In this document: one piece after another, positions 36,297-44,624 of the stretch | Layout: each line of letters starts with the position of its first letter | Position numbering within the stretch: position 1 is the first letter of the stretch | Notes under the pieces: generated by a model | Database searches by the model: none | What the model was told of the DNA's origin: nothing | What the model saw: the letters and a program-made list of their open reading frames with translations, nothing else | DNA from: Pseudomonas silvicola | GTDB taxonomy: Bacteria > Pseudomonadota > Gammaproteobacteria > Pseudomonadales > Pseudomonadaceae | Direction: 5' to 3' | Length of the DNA stretch: 64,000 nucleotides | Assembly (NCBI RefSeq): GCF_026651855.1 | Contig: NZ_CP093280.1 | Span: 4,318,001-4,382,000 of the forward strand | Position numbers and translations under genes: made by a program

Positions 36297-37571
36297 ATGC
36301 AGACTATTTCCAAGTCGTCGTGCCGGGTGTTCGCTATGGGTTGCGTGACGTTAATTCAACCCCTGGCCGCCAGAGCGGACATTGTCGATGACAGTAAAGT
36401 AACGTTGGGGCTGCGCAACGCTTACATTGATCGCGACTTCAAGCAAAGTGATGCACCCAAATCCAGAGTAGGTAGTTGGAGTCAAGGATTCGACTTGCGG
36501 TTCATCTCGGGTTACACCGACGGGGTGGTCCAATTTGGCCTGGACGCCAGTGCTCAGTGGGCTTATCGGCTTGATGGCGGCGGCGGCCGGGGACCCGACA
36601 CCGTCCTTCCCTATGACGCAGGCCGTCAGGAACAGGTGAGGGAATACGGACGTTCGAGTGTGACCGGTAAAATTCGAGTGTCCAGGACCGAGCTGAAAAT
36701 CGGCGAACTGCGGCCGACTTTGCCCGTCGCCTATATAGATGATTCCCGCCAGCTGATTACCACGTACCAAGGGGCCATGCTGGAGTCGAAGGAGTGGGAA
36801 GGTCTTACTTTGACAGGCGGAAGGATTACGCAAATCGCTGCTCGGGATTCGTCCGACCACGAAAAGATCTACTTGATGAACGGGCCGGATATCAAGCACC
36901 GGAGCGATGGTTTGAGTTTCGCGGGGGCAACCTACCAGTTGGCCGCAGGGCTGAGCGGTACTTATTTTTACGGCCAGCTTGAAGACGTTTACAAACAACA
37001 CTACTTTGGCCTCACCGATGTGCTTGGGTTAGGCGACGGATACACGTTGAAGACGGATATTCGGTATTACCGTAATAGCGAAACGGGTGAGGCGTTGTAC
37101 GGCAAAATCGACAATCGGACGTATGGCGCGATGACAACATTGTCGACATCGGGGCATTCATTTGGCCTAGGGTATCAACGGATGTTGGGCGAGTCCGCTT
37201 TTCCATTGTTCAACGGCTATGCGCCACAACCGTATCTGGTGAACTGGTCGACCCTGGGTTTTTTCAAACTCAATGAAAGCTCTTGGCAACTCAGGTATGA
37301 CTACGATTTTGCAGCCATAGGTATTCCAGGCCTGAAGGCCATGGCTCGTTACATGCGGGGCACGGGCATTGATCGTGGCACTGCATTGCCTAGCAACGTG
37401 GAAAGTGAAAGCAATCTGGTGTTCAGCTACGTCATCCAAAGTGGCCCTTTCAAGAACCTGGGCTTTGAGTGGCGCCACATCGACGTCAAGACTCGTTTCG
37501 GCAGCGGTTCTCTCGCCGGCGCCGACTATGACGAGAACCGCCTGATCACCACCTACACCTATCGATTTTGA
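36297..37571 (+). CDS. OprD-family outer-membrane porin (mandelate/benzoate type)
   Basis: A 424-residue OprD/Occ porin. It has a signal peptide (CVTLIQPLAARA) and then DDSKVTLGLRNAYIDRDF, the standard OprD mature start. Later blocks are WSQGFDLRFISGYTDGVVQFG, GELRPTLPVAYIDDSR and, near the end, VFSYVIQSGPFKNLGFEWR with a C-terminal aromatic residue (TYTYRF) for outer-membrane insertion. Members of the OccK branch pass aromatic carboxylates such as benzoate and vanillate. Its operon position suggests uptake of mandelate or benzoylformate. The next gene begins 9 bp after its stop. Confidence 0.92.
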   Translation: MQTISKSSCRVFAMGCVTLIQPLAARADIVDDSKVTLGLRNAYIDRDFKQSDAPKSRVGSWSQGFDLRFISGYTDGVVQFGLDASAQWAYRLDGGGGRGPDTVLPYDAGRQEQVREYGRSSVTGKIRVSRTELKIGELRPTLPVAYIDDSRQLITTYQGAMLESKEWEGLTLTGGRITQIAARDSSDHEKIYLMNGPDIKHRSDGLSFAGATYQLAAGLSGTYFYGQLEDVYKQHYFGLTDVLGLGDGYTLKTDIRYYRNSETGEALYGKIDNRTYGAMTTLSTSGHSFGLGYQRMLGESAFPLFNGYAPQPYLVNWSTLGFFKLNESSWQLRYDYDFAAIGIPGLKAMARYMRGTGIDRGTALPSNVESESNLVFSYVIQSGPFKNLGFEWRHIDVKTRFGSGSLAGADYDENRLITTYTYRF

Positions 37572-37580
37572 GGAGTTGCC

Positions 37581-38492
37581 ATGCGTATTGGTGTCATAGG
37601 GGCAGGGGCCATGGGAGGGCTGTTTGGTACTCGCCTGGCTACCGCGGGTCACGATGTGGCGTTTATCGAGGTATCCAGGCCGGCGATTGATGCCATTCGC
37701 ACACATGGCCTGCAGCTGCTGATCGGCGATGAGGATGTCCGCATCTGGCCTGAAATTGGCGAGGCGAGCGACTTCACTGACCCCTTCGAGTTGCTGATGA
37801 TCTTCACGAAAGGGTTCCATACCGCGCAGGCTATCGAGGATGTACGGCACTTGCTGACCCCGGCTACCTGGGTGTTATCCGTGCAGAACGGGCTTGGTAA
37901 CGCCGAACTGATCGCTGGCGTCGTCAAGCCGGAGAGAATCATCGTGGGTACAACGGATTTTCCCTCGCAGCTGCTGGCTCCAGGCTGTGTTTCCAGCCAT
38001 GGCCGTGGCTGTGTAAGGATATGGAGTCACACTGGCGAAGCAGTGGAGCGGGTCATGACGATCGCCGCTGCATTCGATGATGCCGGTCTGACCTGCACCG
38101 CCGAACCACAGGTCCAAGTGTCTATCTGGGAAAAACTGGCGTTCAACGCCGCGTTGAATTCGATCTGTTCGGTCACTGGGCTCACGGTGGGCAAGCTTGG
38201 TCAGTCGCCTTCAGGCAAACGGACGGTTGCCGCAGTAGTCGGGGAGGCCGTGTCTGTAGCGCAAGCAATGGGGGTCAATGCAAGCAAGGCTCGAATCACG
38301 GCGGCCATCGACAATGCTTTCGCGCACCATACAAGCCACAAACCCTCGATGCTTCAGGATATCGAGGCTGGGCGACGGACTGAGAACGATTTTATCGCCG
38401 GCGCCGTCGTCAGAATGGGCCTGGCAAACCAGGTTCCAGTGCCGGTTACCCAAACGCTGCATGCACTGGTGCAAATGAAAGATCAACGCTGA
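37581..38492 (+). CDS. Ketopantoate reductase (PanE/ApbA)-family 2-hydroxyacid dehydrogenase
   Basis: A 303-residue NAD(P) enzyme. The Rossmann motif GAGAMGG is at residues 7-13. The catalytic-domain blocks are LSVQNGLGN (QNG loop), WEKLAFNAALNSICSVTGLTVG with the conserved Lys, and KPSMLQDIEAGRRTE. PanE-fold enzymes include (R)-2-hydroxyacid dehydrogenases; the D-mandelate dehydrogenases of enterococci and lactic bacteria belong here (from memory). As the last gene of the mdlC operon it may oxidise (R)-mandelate to benzoylformate, which would explain the absence of a mandelate racemase. A pantoate role is less likely in this position. Confidence 0.85.
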   Translation: MRIGVIGAGAMGGLFGTRLATAGHDVAFIEVSRPAIDAIRTHGLQLLIGDEDVRIWPEIGEASDFTDPFELLMIFTKGFHTAQAIEDVRHLLTPATWVLSVQNGLGNAELIAGVVKPERIIVGTTDFPSQLLAPGCVSSHGRGCVRIWSHTGEAVERVMTIAAAFDDAGLTCTAEPQVQVSIWEKLAFNAALNSICSVTGLTVGKLGQSPSGKRTVAAVVGEAVSVAQAMGVNASKARITAAIDNAFAHHTSHKPSMLQDIEAGRRTENDFIAGAVVRMGLANQVPVPVTQTLHALVQMKDQR

Positions 38493-38513
38493 GTTACACC
38501 TTCACGTGCAGCC

Positions 38514-39482
38514 TTACTGGGGGCTGTGCGTGGCCAGGTGCTGATGCCGGAACTCTTTGGGAGTCATGCCGGTTTCGCGTTTGAAGGCGCGGCTGAAATG
38601 CGTGCAGTTGCTGAACCCCCAGTCGAAGGCAATGTCGCCGATGTTCTTGCCCACCAAGGCAGGACTTTTCAAATCTCGCTGGCAGAGCTGAATCCGTTGG
38701 CTCCAGATCCACTGCGAAAGAGGCTGCTCCTCGTTCTCGAAAGCGCGATACAGCGAACTGACTGACATCTTGAGGTCAACGGCAATTTTCTCGACGTTCA
38801 GGCTAGGATCTCCAAGGTGCTGGAGCACATAGTTCTTCACACGGGACAGGTGAAAGGTCTGCAGCCTGGAAGCCGTGCAGTGTTGAGCCTGGGGCAGAGA
38901 CTGAAGGCCGCCAACCACGAGCTCAATCAGGGCATTCGCAATAGGGTGCAGTACATGGCTCCCTACCTCGACGGTGTGCTCTGTCAATGAACGCAACATG
39001 CCGCCCAGCAGAATGCTGGGGCTCGATTGGGCGTTTATGGTCAAACCGCAGAGGCGTTCCGGGCTGCTGAGATGAGCATTGAGCACGCTCCGGGGAATCC
39101 TGAGGATGTGCTTGGTGAACGGTGTCGCATAGGCCATCTCGAAAGGCTGAGTGCTGTCATACAGCACAAACTCACCCGCGCACTGCGTGGACTCCTTCCC
39201 CCCTTGCCGCAAATGCCCTTGCCCGTGAATCTGATAGCTGACCATGAAGTAGTCGGCGTCGGATTTTCCAGCCAGTCGAGCACTTCTGGTGACCTGGTGA
39301 GCGCTGGCCGACAACGTCATCAGATCGACTGCGCCAACCTGTGCGTGCTGAAGGTCGGCGTTGAAACAGTCACCGATGCCGATGGAGCATTCGAGCGGCA
39401 TGAACATCCTGCCAATGGTTTCTCGCCAGAAAGGCAAGCGATCACCGTCAGGGATTGCTCGGGTTGAAAGGGTGGTATGCAT
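38514..39482 (-). CDS. AraC-family regulator divergent from the nitrilase gene
   Basis: A 322-residue regulator with an AraC-binding-like N-terminal domain (LPFWRETIGRMFMPLECSIG, QIHGQGHLRQGG, GEFVLYDSTQPFEMAY) as in the XylS/NitR and FeaR groups. The C-terminal double HTH covers about residues 222-320 (SLNVEKIAVDLKMSVSSLYRAF; IGDIAFDWGFSNCTHFSRAFKRETGMTPKEFR). ATG 39482 has AGGA 8 bp upstream. It is divergent from the nitrilase, an arrangement seen for NitR-type activators of nitrilase genes in Rhodococcus, so it probably activates nitrilase transcription in response to a nitrile or its product. Confidence 0.9.
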   Translation of the reverse strand: MHTTLSTRAIPDGDRLPFWRETIGRMFMPLECSIGIGDCFNADLQHAQVGAVDLMTLSASAHQVTRSARLAGKSDADYFMVSYQIHGQGHLRQGGKESTQCAGEFVLYDSTQPFEMAYATPFTKHILRIPRSVLNAHLSSPERLCGLTINAQSSPSILLGGMLRSLTEHTVEVGSHVLHPIANALIELVVGGLQSLPQAQHCTASRLQTFHLSRVKNYVLQHLGDPSLNVEKIAVDLKMSVSSLYRAFENEEQPLSQWIWSQRIQLCQRDLKSPALVGKNIGDIAFDWGFSNCTHFSRAFKRETGMTPKEFRHQHLATHSPQ

Positions 39483-39801
39483 GTAAGTGTCCTGCGCAGG
39501 CGGCTTGACTATGACAAGCAATTAAGGTGCCCCGCATCGCCATCCCGATTGAAACGGGATCTACAGGCAACTCTGGGAAGAAGTCCAGTACATAGGTTGG
39601 GTGGCTACCGTTGCGAACAAGAATAACGCGCCTCATTGAGGAGCGCTCGCTTCATTTGTGCACGGTTCTGGGGAGCCACGAAAACGTGAGGGGCGCTGGG
39701 GAAACTCAGGCAAGTTCGACGGGATTTTCAGCACAGTGTGCCTGCTCATTTTCATCAAAGATGTTGGCAACGGCTGCATGCCCTTTTGCTTGAGGTTTCC
39801 C
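39483..39801. promoter_or_regulatory. Divergent regulatory gap between araC-type gene and nitrilase
   Basis: 319 bp with no gene recognised. It contains ATCCCG-attgaaa-CGGGAT (39542-39547 and 39555-39560) and CCTCA-t-TGAGG (39633-39643), the latter similar to the palindrome before the amidase. These are candidate sites for the AraC-type activator. A GG/GC pair near 39764 has the wrong spacing for a sigma-54 promoter. Confidence 0.4.
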
Positions 39802-40809
39802 ATGTCTTCTTCACCTTCGTATCGAGTCGCAGTAGTCCAAGCCGCACCCGTCTTCATGGACCGTGCCGCCACGGTCGACAAGTGCATTGGCCTGATTGCT
39901 GACGCTGCCGCCAACGGTGCGCGCGTCATTGCCTTTCCGGAAAACTTTATCCCGGGCTACCCATGGTTTTTCTGGCTGGGGTCACCGGCCTGGGCGATGC
40001 AGTACATGCTGCAGTATCACGAGCAGGCACTGGTACTCGACAGTCCGGACTACAAGCGTCTTGAACAGGCTGCGGCAGATCATGGGATCTTTGTGTGCGT
40101 CGGTTTCACGGAGCGTTCCAATGGCAGCCTGTACATGGCGCAGGCGTTCATTGACGACCAGGGGCAGACCCTGTCGACCCGTCGCAAGCTCAAGCCGACC
40201 GTGGCAGAGCGCATGGTATTCGGGGAAGGCGACGGTAGTGATATTCAGGTGCACGAGACCGACATTGGCCGCCTTGGGGGGCTGTGCTGCTGGGAACACA
40301 TTCAGCCGTTGACCAAGTTCGCGATGTACAGCAAGCACGAGCAAGTGCATGTCGCCGCCTGGCCAGGCTTTTCGCTGTACACCGATGTCACTCCCGCCAT
40401 CGGTGGCACGGTCAACAACGCGGTCAGCCGCACTTACGCAGTGGAGGGCCAGTGCTTCGTACTGGCGCCATGCGGGATGGTCTCCGAAGACGTGATCGAG
40501 TTGCTTTGCCACAGCGATGAAGCGCGGAATCTGCTCAAGGTCGGCGGCGGTTTCGCTCGCATCTACGGCCCGGATGGTGCCGATCTTGCCCCAGCCTTGC
40601 CGCCGGACCAGGAGGGGTTGCTGTATGCGGACATCAACCTTGATGCCGTGACCCTGGCCAAGGTTGCCGCAGACCCGGTTGGGCACTACTCCCGTAGTGA
40701 CGTGACCCGCTTGTTGTTCAACAGCGAGTCACGTCGCCCTGTCGCAGACAAGGGTACTAGCGCTTCGAGTGACGCATTTGAACTGGCCGACGAGCCAGAA
40801 ACCAATTAA
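39802..40809 (+). CDS. Arylacetonitrilase (mandelonitrile-type nitrilase)
   Basis: A 335-residue member of the nitrilase superfamily, branch 1. The Glu-Lys-Cys triad is E47 (AFPENFIPGYPW), K129 (TRRKLKPT) and C163 (GGLCCWEHIQPL). HVAAWPGFSLY and VSRTYAVEGQCFVLAPC are typical of arylacetonitrilases of Pseudomonas and Alcaligenes. It hydrolyses 2-arylacetonitriles or mandelonitrile to the acid plus ammonia, feeding mandelate to mdlB and mdlC. ATG 39802 starts the conserved part; the upstream extension has no homology. W164 directly follows the catalytic Cys, a position known to influence enantioselectivity and amide by-product in the P. fluorescens EBC191 enzyme. Confidence 0.93.
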   Translation: MSSSPSYRVAVVQAAPVFMDRAATVDKCIGLIADAAANGARVIAFPENFIPGYPWFFWLGSPAWAMQYMLQYHEQALVLDSPDYKRLEQAAADHGIFVCVGFTERSNGSLYMAQAFIDDQGQTLSTRRKLKPTVAERMVFGEGDGSDIQVHETDIGRLGGLCCWEHIQPLTKFAMYSKHEQVHVAAWPGFSLYTDVTPAIGGTVNNAVSRTYAVEGQCFVLAPCGMVSEDVIELLCHSDEARNLLKVGGGFARIYGPDGADLAPALPPDQEGLLYADINLDAVTLAKVAADPVGHYSRSDVTRLLFNSESRRPVADKGTSASSDAFELADEPETN

Positions 40810-40837
40810 TCGGTATTACCTTTGCAGGGGGCAGGGC

Positions 40838-42084
40838 ATGCAGCACAAGACGGTGGGTGATTCAGCGTACGAGTGGAAGATGGTATGGCTGCTGGCGGTG
40901 TTGTTCGGCATCGTGGGGCTGGACCGGTTGGTGGTGGTGTACCTGTTCCCAATCCTGATACCGGAGCTGGCCTTGAGCAACACCCAGGCAGGCGCCATCG
41001 CATCAGTGCTGGCGTTGACATGGGCGCTGTCGACCTACTTTCTGGGCGGCATCAGCGACCGCCACGGGCGCAAAAGGGTGCTGATCTACTCTGGCATCTT
41101 CTTTTCCCTCATGACATGGATGACGGGCGCCGTCAAAAGCTTCGGTGGGATGCTGGCCGTCCGCGGCCTGCTGGGGGTAGGTGAGGGCGGGGTGTTCAGT
41201 GCCAGCGTTGCGACCCTGGCGGAAATTTCCACACCAAGACGTCGCGGCCTCAACATGGGCATTCACCAAGCGTTTTTCCCACTGCTGGGCATTGGCCTGG
41301 GCCCGATCATCGCTACCCAGTTGAGCTTGTACATGCGCTGGGAGTGGGTGTTCTTCCTGCTCGGTATCCCGGGGCTGATCTTGACACTGATGCTTGCCAG
41401 GATCATGCGCGAACCGCGAAAGGTGGCGACTGAGCCCAATGCCGCCGACCGCGCCTCACTTGCCAGCGTTCTCAAATTCCGCAACATCTGGGTCACCACG
41501 GTCATCGGTTCGCTGTTCCAGACCGGGCTTTTCGTGTTCTCGACGTTTGTCGCGCTGTACCTGACGCAAATTGTGGGTTTGTCGCTGAGTACCACTGGTT
41601 TGATCGTATCGGGATGGGGTTTGGTGGTTTCCTGGGGATGATTGCCGTGCCTGCCCTGTCAGATCGCTGGGGGCGTAAGCCGATATTGGTGACCTGTGCA
41701 ACGCTTTACGGAGTGTTGATGCTCGCCTTCGCGCTGAGCCACGCAGGGCCGTTGGTGATGTTCGCCATCCTGTTCGGCGCCGGCATCTTCGGCTTCGGTA
41801 TTGCACCGTTGTTCCTCGCGGTGATCCCCAGCGAATCGGTTCCACCCACCATGACCGGCGCCGCCGTGGGTGTACCAACCGGCGTGAGCGAGCTGGTCGG
41901 CGGGGTCCTGATGCCAGTCGTTGCCGGTGGTTTGGCTGACGTGTACGGCCTGGCAGTTCCCATGATGGTTGTGGGGGTTGTGTCGCTCGCCGCAGCGTTT
42001 GCCGGCCTGTTCCTTATCGAGACGGCGCCGGGTGCCACCGCAGAGACGCTGCCCCTGGCTGCTCCCCGAGCCATCCCAGAATAA
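40838..42084 (+). pseudogene. MFS transporter next to nitrilase, frameshifted by one missing G at 41611-41613
   Basis: From ATG 40838 (GCAGGG upstream) the first 258 residues form an MFS protein: FGIVGLDRLVVVYLFPILIPE and GISDRHGRKRVLIYSG. The frame closes at 41641, but the homologous sequence continues one frame over as MGFGGFLGMIAVPALSDRWGRKPILV to 42084. Adding one G to the GGG run at 41611-41613 gives VSGMGFGGFLGM and a 415-residue protein with 12 membrane segments and both motif-A copies. It could import nitriles or hydroxyacids, or export products. It lies 28 bp after the nitrilase and is probably co-transcribed with it. Confidence 0.88.
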
Positions 42085-42150
42085 ATAGTATCTATTTATA
42101 GGTCTGAATAAATCGATTTGATGAATTCAACCCCGCTCAATAGAGTGGGG
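42080..42150 (+). promoter_or_regulatory. Second copy of the LysR-type promoter, orphaned promoter of mdlB
   Basis: AATAAATAGTATCTATT (42080-42096), GATTTGAT (42115-42122) and TAGAGTGGGG (42141-42150) match the three blocks of the mdlC promoter at exactly the same offsets (0, +35, +61). The first block differs by three transitions only. The predicted start is near 42153. Without the IS element the leader to the mdlB ATG would be about 34 nt, so this is the ancestral mdlB promoter. Its first block overlaps the stop codon of the MFS gene. Confidence 0.72.
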
Positions 42151-42167
42151 TTTTATTGTGTGTTCTA

Positions 42168-42197
42168 GTGTGGTGTTTCACAAATACCATGGAAAAT
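42168..42197 (+). repeat. IS630 left terminal inverted repeat
   Basis: A 30-bp arm, identical to the reverse complement of 43319-43348. The transposase stop codon overlaps its inner end. Confidence 0.95.
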
Positions 42198-43270
42198 CAC
42201 GCGCCCAAAGCTCGTGCTGCACGAGCTACCGAGGCGAGGATGTCCTCTGCTTTTTTGTGCCACCGGAACGGTTTCGGGTTCTGGTTGTAGGTCTCCAAGT
42301 AGTGCTCAATCGAAGCTTCGAGATCTTTGACACTGGCGTGCGCCTGTCGCTTGATCCACTTCTCGCTCAACGTTGAGAAAAAGCGCTCGACCAAATTCAG
42401 CCAAGAGGCAGAAGTCGGCGTGAAGTGGATGTTGTAGCGTGGACGCGCAGCAAGCCACGCTCTGACCTTGTCGGTCTTGTGCGTGGCATAGTTATCCATG
42501 ACCAGATGAATCGGCATGTCATCAGGAACCGATGCATCGATTTCTTTCAGAAAGGCGAGGAACTCAGTGCTGCGATGCTGGCGTCTCAACCGGCCAATGA
42601 CTTCACCCGTTGCCACATCCAAAGCGGCGAAAAGAGAGGTTGTTCCATGGCGTTTGTAATCGTGCGTGCGAGTGGCGGGATTACCTGGTGAAAGCGGTAA
42701 TCCAGGCTGTGTGCGGTTCAAGGCCTGAATCTGGCTTTTCTCATCAACGCACAGCACCAGCGCCCTTTCGGGCGGATTCAAATACAGCCCAACAATGTCG
42801 TGAACCTTGTCGACAAACAATGGATCTGTGGAAAGTTTGAAGGTTTTTTCCAGATGCGGTTTGATTCCGAACGCGTGCCAAATGCGCATGATGCTGGCTG
42901 GAGAAAGGCCCGTCTCGCGGCTCATACGGCGCGTACTCCAGTGGCTGGAATCGTCGGGTTTGCCTTGCAATACCTGATTGACCACTTGCTGAACTTGCTC
43001 ATCCGAAATGGTGCGCGGACGACCGGAGCGCGGTTCATCATTCAACCCCAGCAATCCCAATTTAGAGAAACGTTGGCGCCATCGTGAGACCACATCCTTG
43101 CTGGTACCCAGGCGCAGAGCAATGTCGTTGCCTGACTCGCCGGCCGCACAAGCGAGGATTATTTGGGCGCGCAGAGATGCATCTTGGGCGCCTTTGCGGA
43201 GCTTTATCCGGCGTAGAAGCTCCGCTTTTTCAGTTTCAGAAAGAGTAATGACGGTTGCTGGTCGGCCCAT
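42197..43270 (-). CDS. IS630-family transposase (DDE type)
   Basis: A 357-residue transposase, intact. The N-terminal half has a winged-helix DNA-binding region ([40 protein letters not shown]). The catalytic DDE residues are D176 (VLCVDEKSQ), D259 ([11 protein letters not shown]) and E295 ([11 protein letters not shown]), with 35 residues between the last two as in IS630 elements. ATG 43270 ([11 protein letters not shown]) is preferred over the TTG at 43282. The reading frame is unbroken, so the element could still be active. Confidence 0.95.
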   Translation of the reverse strand: MGRPATVITLSETEKAELLRRIKLRKGAQDASLRAQIILACAAGESGNDIALRLGTSKDVVSRWRQRFSKLGLLGLNDEPRSGRPRTISDEQVQQVVNQVLQGKPDDSSHWSTRRMSRETGLSPASIMRIWHAFGIKPHLEKTFKLSTDPLFVDKVHDIVGLYLNPPERALVLCVDEKSQIQALNRTQPGLPLSPGNPATRTHDYKRHGTTSLFAALDVATGEVIGRLRRQHRSTEFLAFLKEIDASVPDDMPIHLVMDNYATHKTDKVRAWLAARPRYNIHFTPTSASWLNLVERFFSTLSEKWIKRQAHASVKDLEASIEHYLETYNQNPKPFRWHKKAEDILASVARAARALGA

Positions 43271-43318
43271 GTCGAGACACAACTCTTGATGAGTGGGTTT
43301 CTATGAAGCGTAGACCAA

Positions 43319-43348
43319 ATTTTCCATGGTATTTGTGAAACACCACAC
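43319..43348 (-). repeat. IS630 right terminal inverted repeat
   Basis: A 30-bp arm facing mdlB. I see no good outward -35/-10 pair in it or across the junction, so IS-driven transcription of mdlB is not obvious. Confidence 0.95.
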
Positions 43349-43369
43349 TAGTGCTGCCTTGAGGATCCC

Positions 43370-44500
43370 ATGAGCTCAGCTTTTAGCGTCGAAGGTTTTC
43401 GTTCACTGGCCAAGCGACGTCTTCCCCGAATGGTGTTCGACTACCTTGAAGGCGGCGCCGAAGATGAGAAGTGCCTGCAGCGCAACCGCCTTGCATTCGA
43501 CGAGTGGGAATTTCGCCCCCGGCGGCTGGCGGATGTATCCACGCGGGACCTGAGTGTCAACCTGCTGGGCAATGCGCTGCCAATGCCTTTGCTGGTCGCG
43601 CCCACGGGCCTCAACGGTGCCTTTTGGCCAAGGGGGGACATCGCCTTGGCCACCGCGGCCAGGAAGGCAGGGATCCCCTTCATGCTGTCCACGGCAGCCA
43701 ACGCATCCATCGAACAGGTAGCGGACAAGGCGGGCGGAGAGCTGTGGTTTCAACTGTACGTCGTACATCCGTCCCTGGCTGATCAGTTGGTTGCACGGGC
43801 CTTGGCCGCAGGCTGCCGAACACTGGTGCTGACCACTGACGTTGCGGTCAACGGCAAGCGTGAGCGCGACCTGCGCAGCGGTTTCGGCTTGCCGTTCAAA
43901 TACACGCCGAAAGTGATGCTTGACGGTATGTTGCACCCGCGTTGGTCCATGAGCTTGCTGGCAGGTGGCATGCCTCAAATGGCGAACTTTGCCAATCAGG
44001 ACGCCAACAATGTCGAGCTGCAGGCCGCATTGTTGTCACGTAAAATGGACGCCAGTTTCGACTGGGAGGCATTGAAGCGGCTACGGCAGCAGTGGCCTCA
44101 TCGCCTGTTGGTCAAGGGCATTCTCCACCCCGACGATGCCGCACGCTGCATCGAACTGGGGGCTGATGGTGTCATCCTCTCGAACCACGGTGGCCGCCAG
44201 CTGGATTCGAGCTGCTCGCCAATGTCCGTGCTCAAGGACATTGCGCTCGCCCATCCCGGCCGAGTCCTCGTCGACAGTGGTTTCAGGCGCGGTTCTGATG
44301 TGGTCAAAGCGATGGCGCTTGGCGCGGCTGGGGTACTGATTGGCCGGCCATTGCTCTATGGCCTGGCGGCGGCTGGTGAAGCTGGTGCCAGCCAGGTGTT
44401 AAGTATTTTCAAGGATGAAATGGACCGCACTCTGGCCAATATGGGGTGTGCGGCGATGGCGGGTTTGTCGCTTGAACATATCAACTCTGTCAGGGGCTGA
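43370..44500 (+). CDS. mdlB: (S)-mandelate dehydrogenase, FMN-dependent
   Basis: A 376-residue FMN-linked 2-hydroxyacid dehydrogenase very similar to P. putida MdlB along its length (MVFDYLEGGAEDE, GIPFMLSTAANASIEQ, VLTTDVAVNGKRERDL). Active-site residues are Y25, Y130, K249, H273 and R276 (SNHGGRQLD). The middle segment around residues 177-215 corresponds to the part that anchors MdlB to the membrane. It oxidises (S)-mandelate to benzoylformate, passing electrons to the quinone pool. It is about 17 residues shorter at the C-terminus than MdlB. The GAGG ribosome-binding site is intact, but the IS630 element separates the gene from its promoter. Confidence 0.94.
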   Translation: MSSAFSVEGFRSLAKRRLPRMVFDYLEGGAEDEKCLQRNRLAFDEWEFRPRRLADVSTRDLSVNLLGNALPMPLLVAPTGLNGAFWPRGDIALATAARKAGIPFMLSTAANASIEQVADKAGGELWFQLYVVHPSLADQLVARALAAGCRTLVLTTDVAVNGKRERDLRSGFGLPFKYTPKVMLDGMLHPRWSMSLLAGGMPQMANFANQDANNVELQAALLSRKMDASFDWEALKRLRQQWPHRLLVKGILHPDDAARCIELGADGVILSNHGGRQLDSSCSPMSVLKDIALAHPGRVLVDSGFRRGSDVVKAMALGAAGVLIGRPLLYGLAAAGEAGASQVLSIFKDEMDRTLANMGCAAMAGLSLEHINSVRG

Positions 44501-44515
44501 TAGTGGCAACAGTCG

Positions 44516-44546
44516 CAGGCCGGAGCTGATTTGCCAGCCCGGCCTG
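44516..44546. terminator. Hairpin between convergent mdlB and rraA-type genes
   Basis: CAGGCCGG (44516-44523) pairs perfectly with CCGGCCTG (44539-44546), 16 bp after the mdlB stop. No strong T-tract; a candidate bidirectional terminator. Confidence 0.45.
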
Positions 44547-44624
44547 TGTCATCAAACAATAGCGCCGTTTCATTGCAGACATTCGGTTACGGCGGGGCAT
44601 TTGGCGCCCGGAAGCGCGTTTCGG

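Larger units (their letters stand above)
42168..43348 (-). mobile_element. IS630-family insertion sequence, complete, 1181 bp
   Basis: Perfect 30-bp terminal inverted repeats at 42168-42197 and 43319-43348 (outer end GTGTGGTGTTTCACAAATAC). The element is flanked on both sides by TA (42166-42167 and 43349-43350), the IS630 target duplication, within an original CTAG. It carries one intact transposase gene pointing away from mdlB. The insertion lies between the LysR-type promoter at 42080-42150 and the mdlB start, 20 bp before that ATG. Confidence 0.96.

Noticed and set aside
39760-39780. Sigma-54-like TGGCA/GC pair before the nitrilase
   Set aside because: Only 8 bases lie between GG and GC where the -24/-12 promoter needs 10, and no sigma-54 activator gene is nearby.
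42131-42154. CCCCGCTC-aata-GAGTGGGG followed by TTTT looks like a terminator for the MFS gene
   Set aside because: The GAGTGGGG arm is the third block of the duplicated LysR promoter at the same spacing as in front of mdlC, so I favour the promoter reading. Both functions could coexist; start-site mapping would decide.
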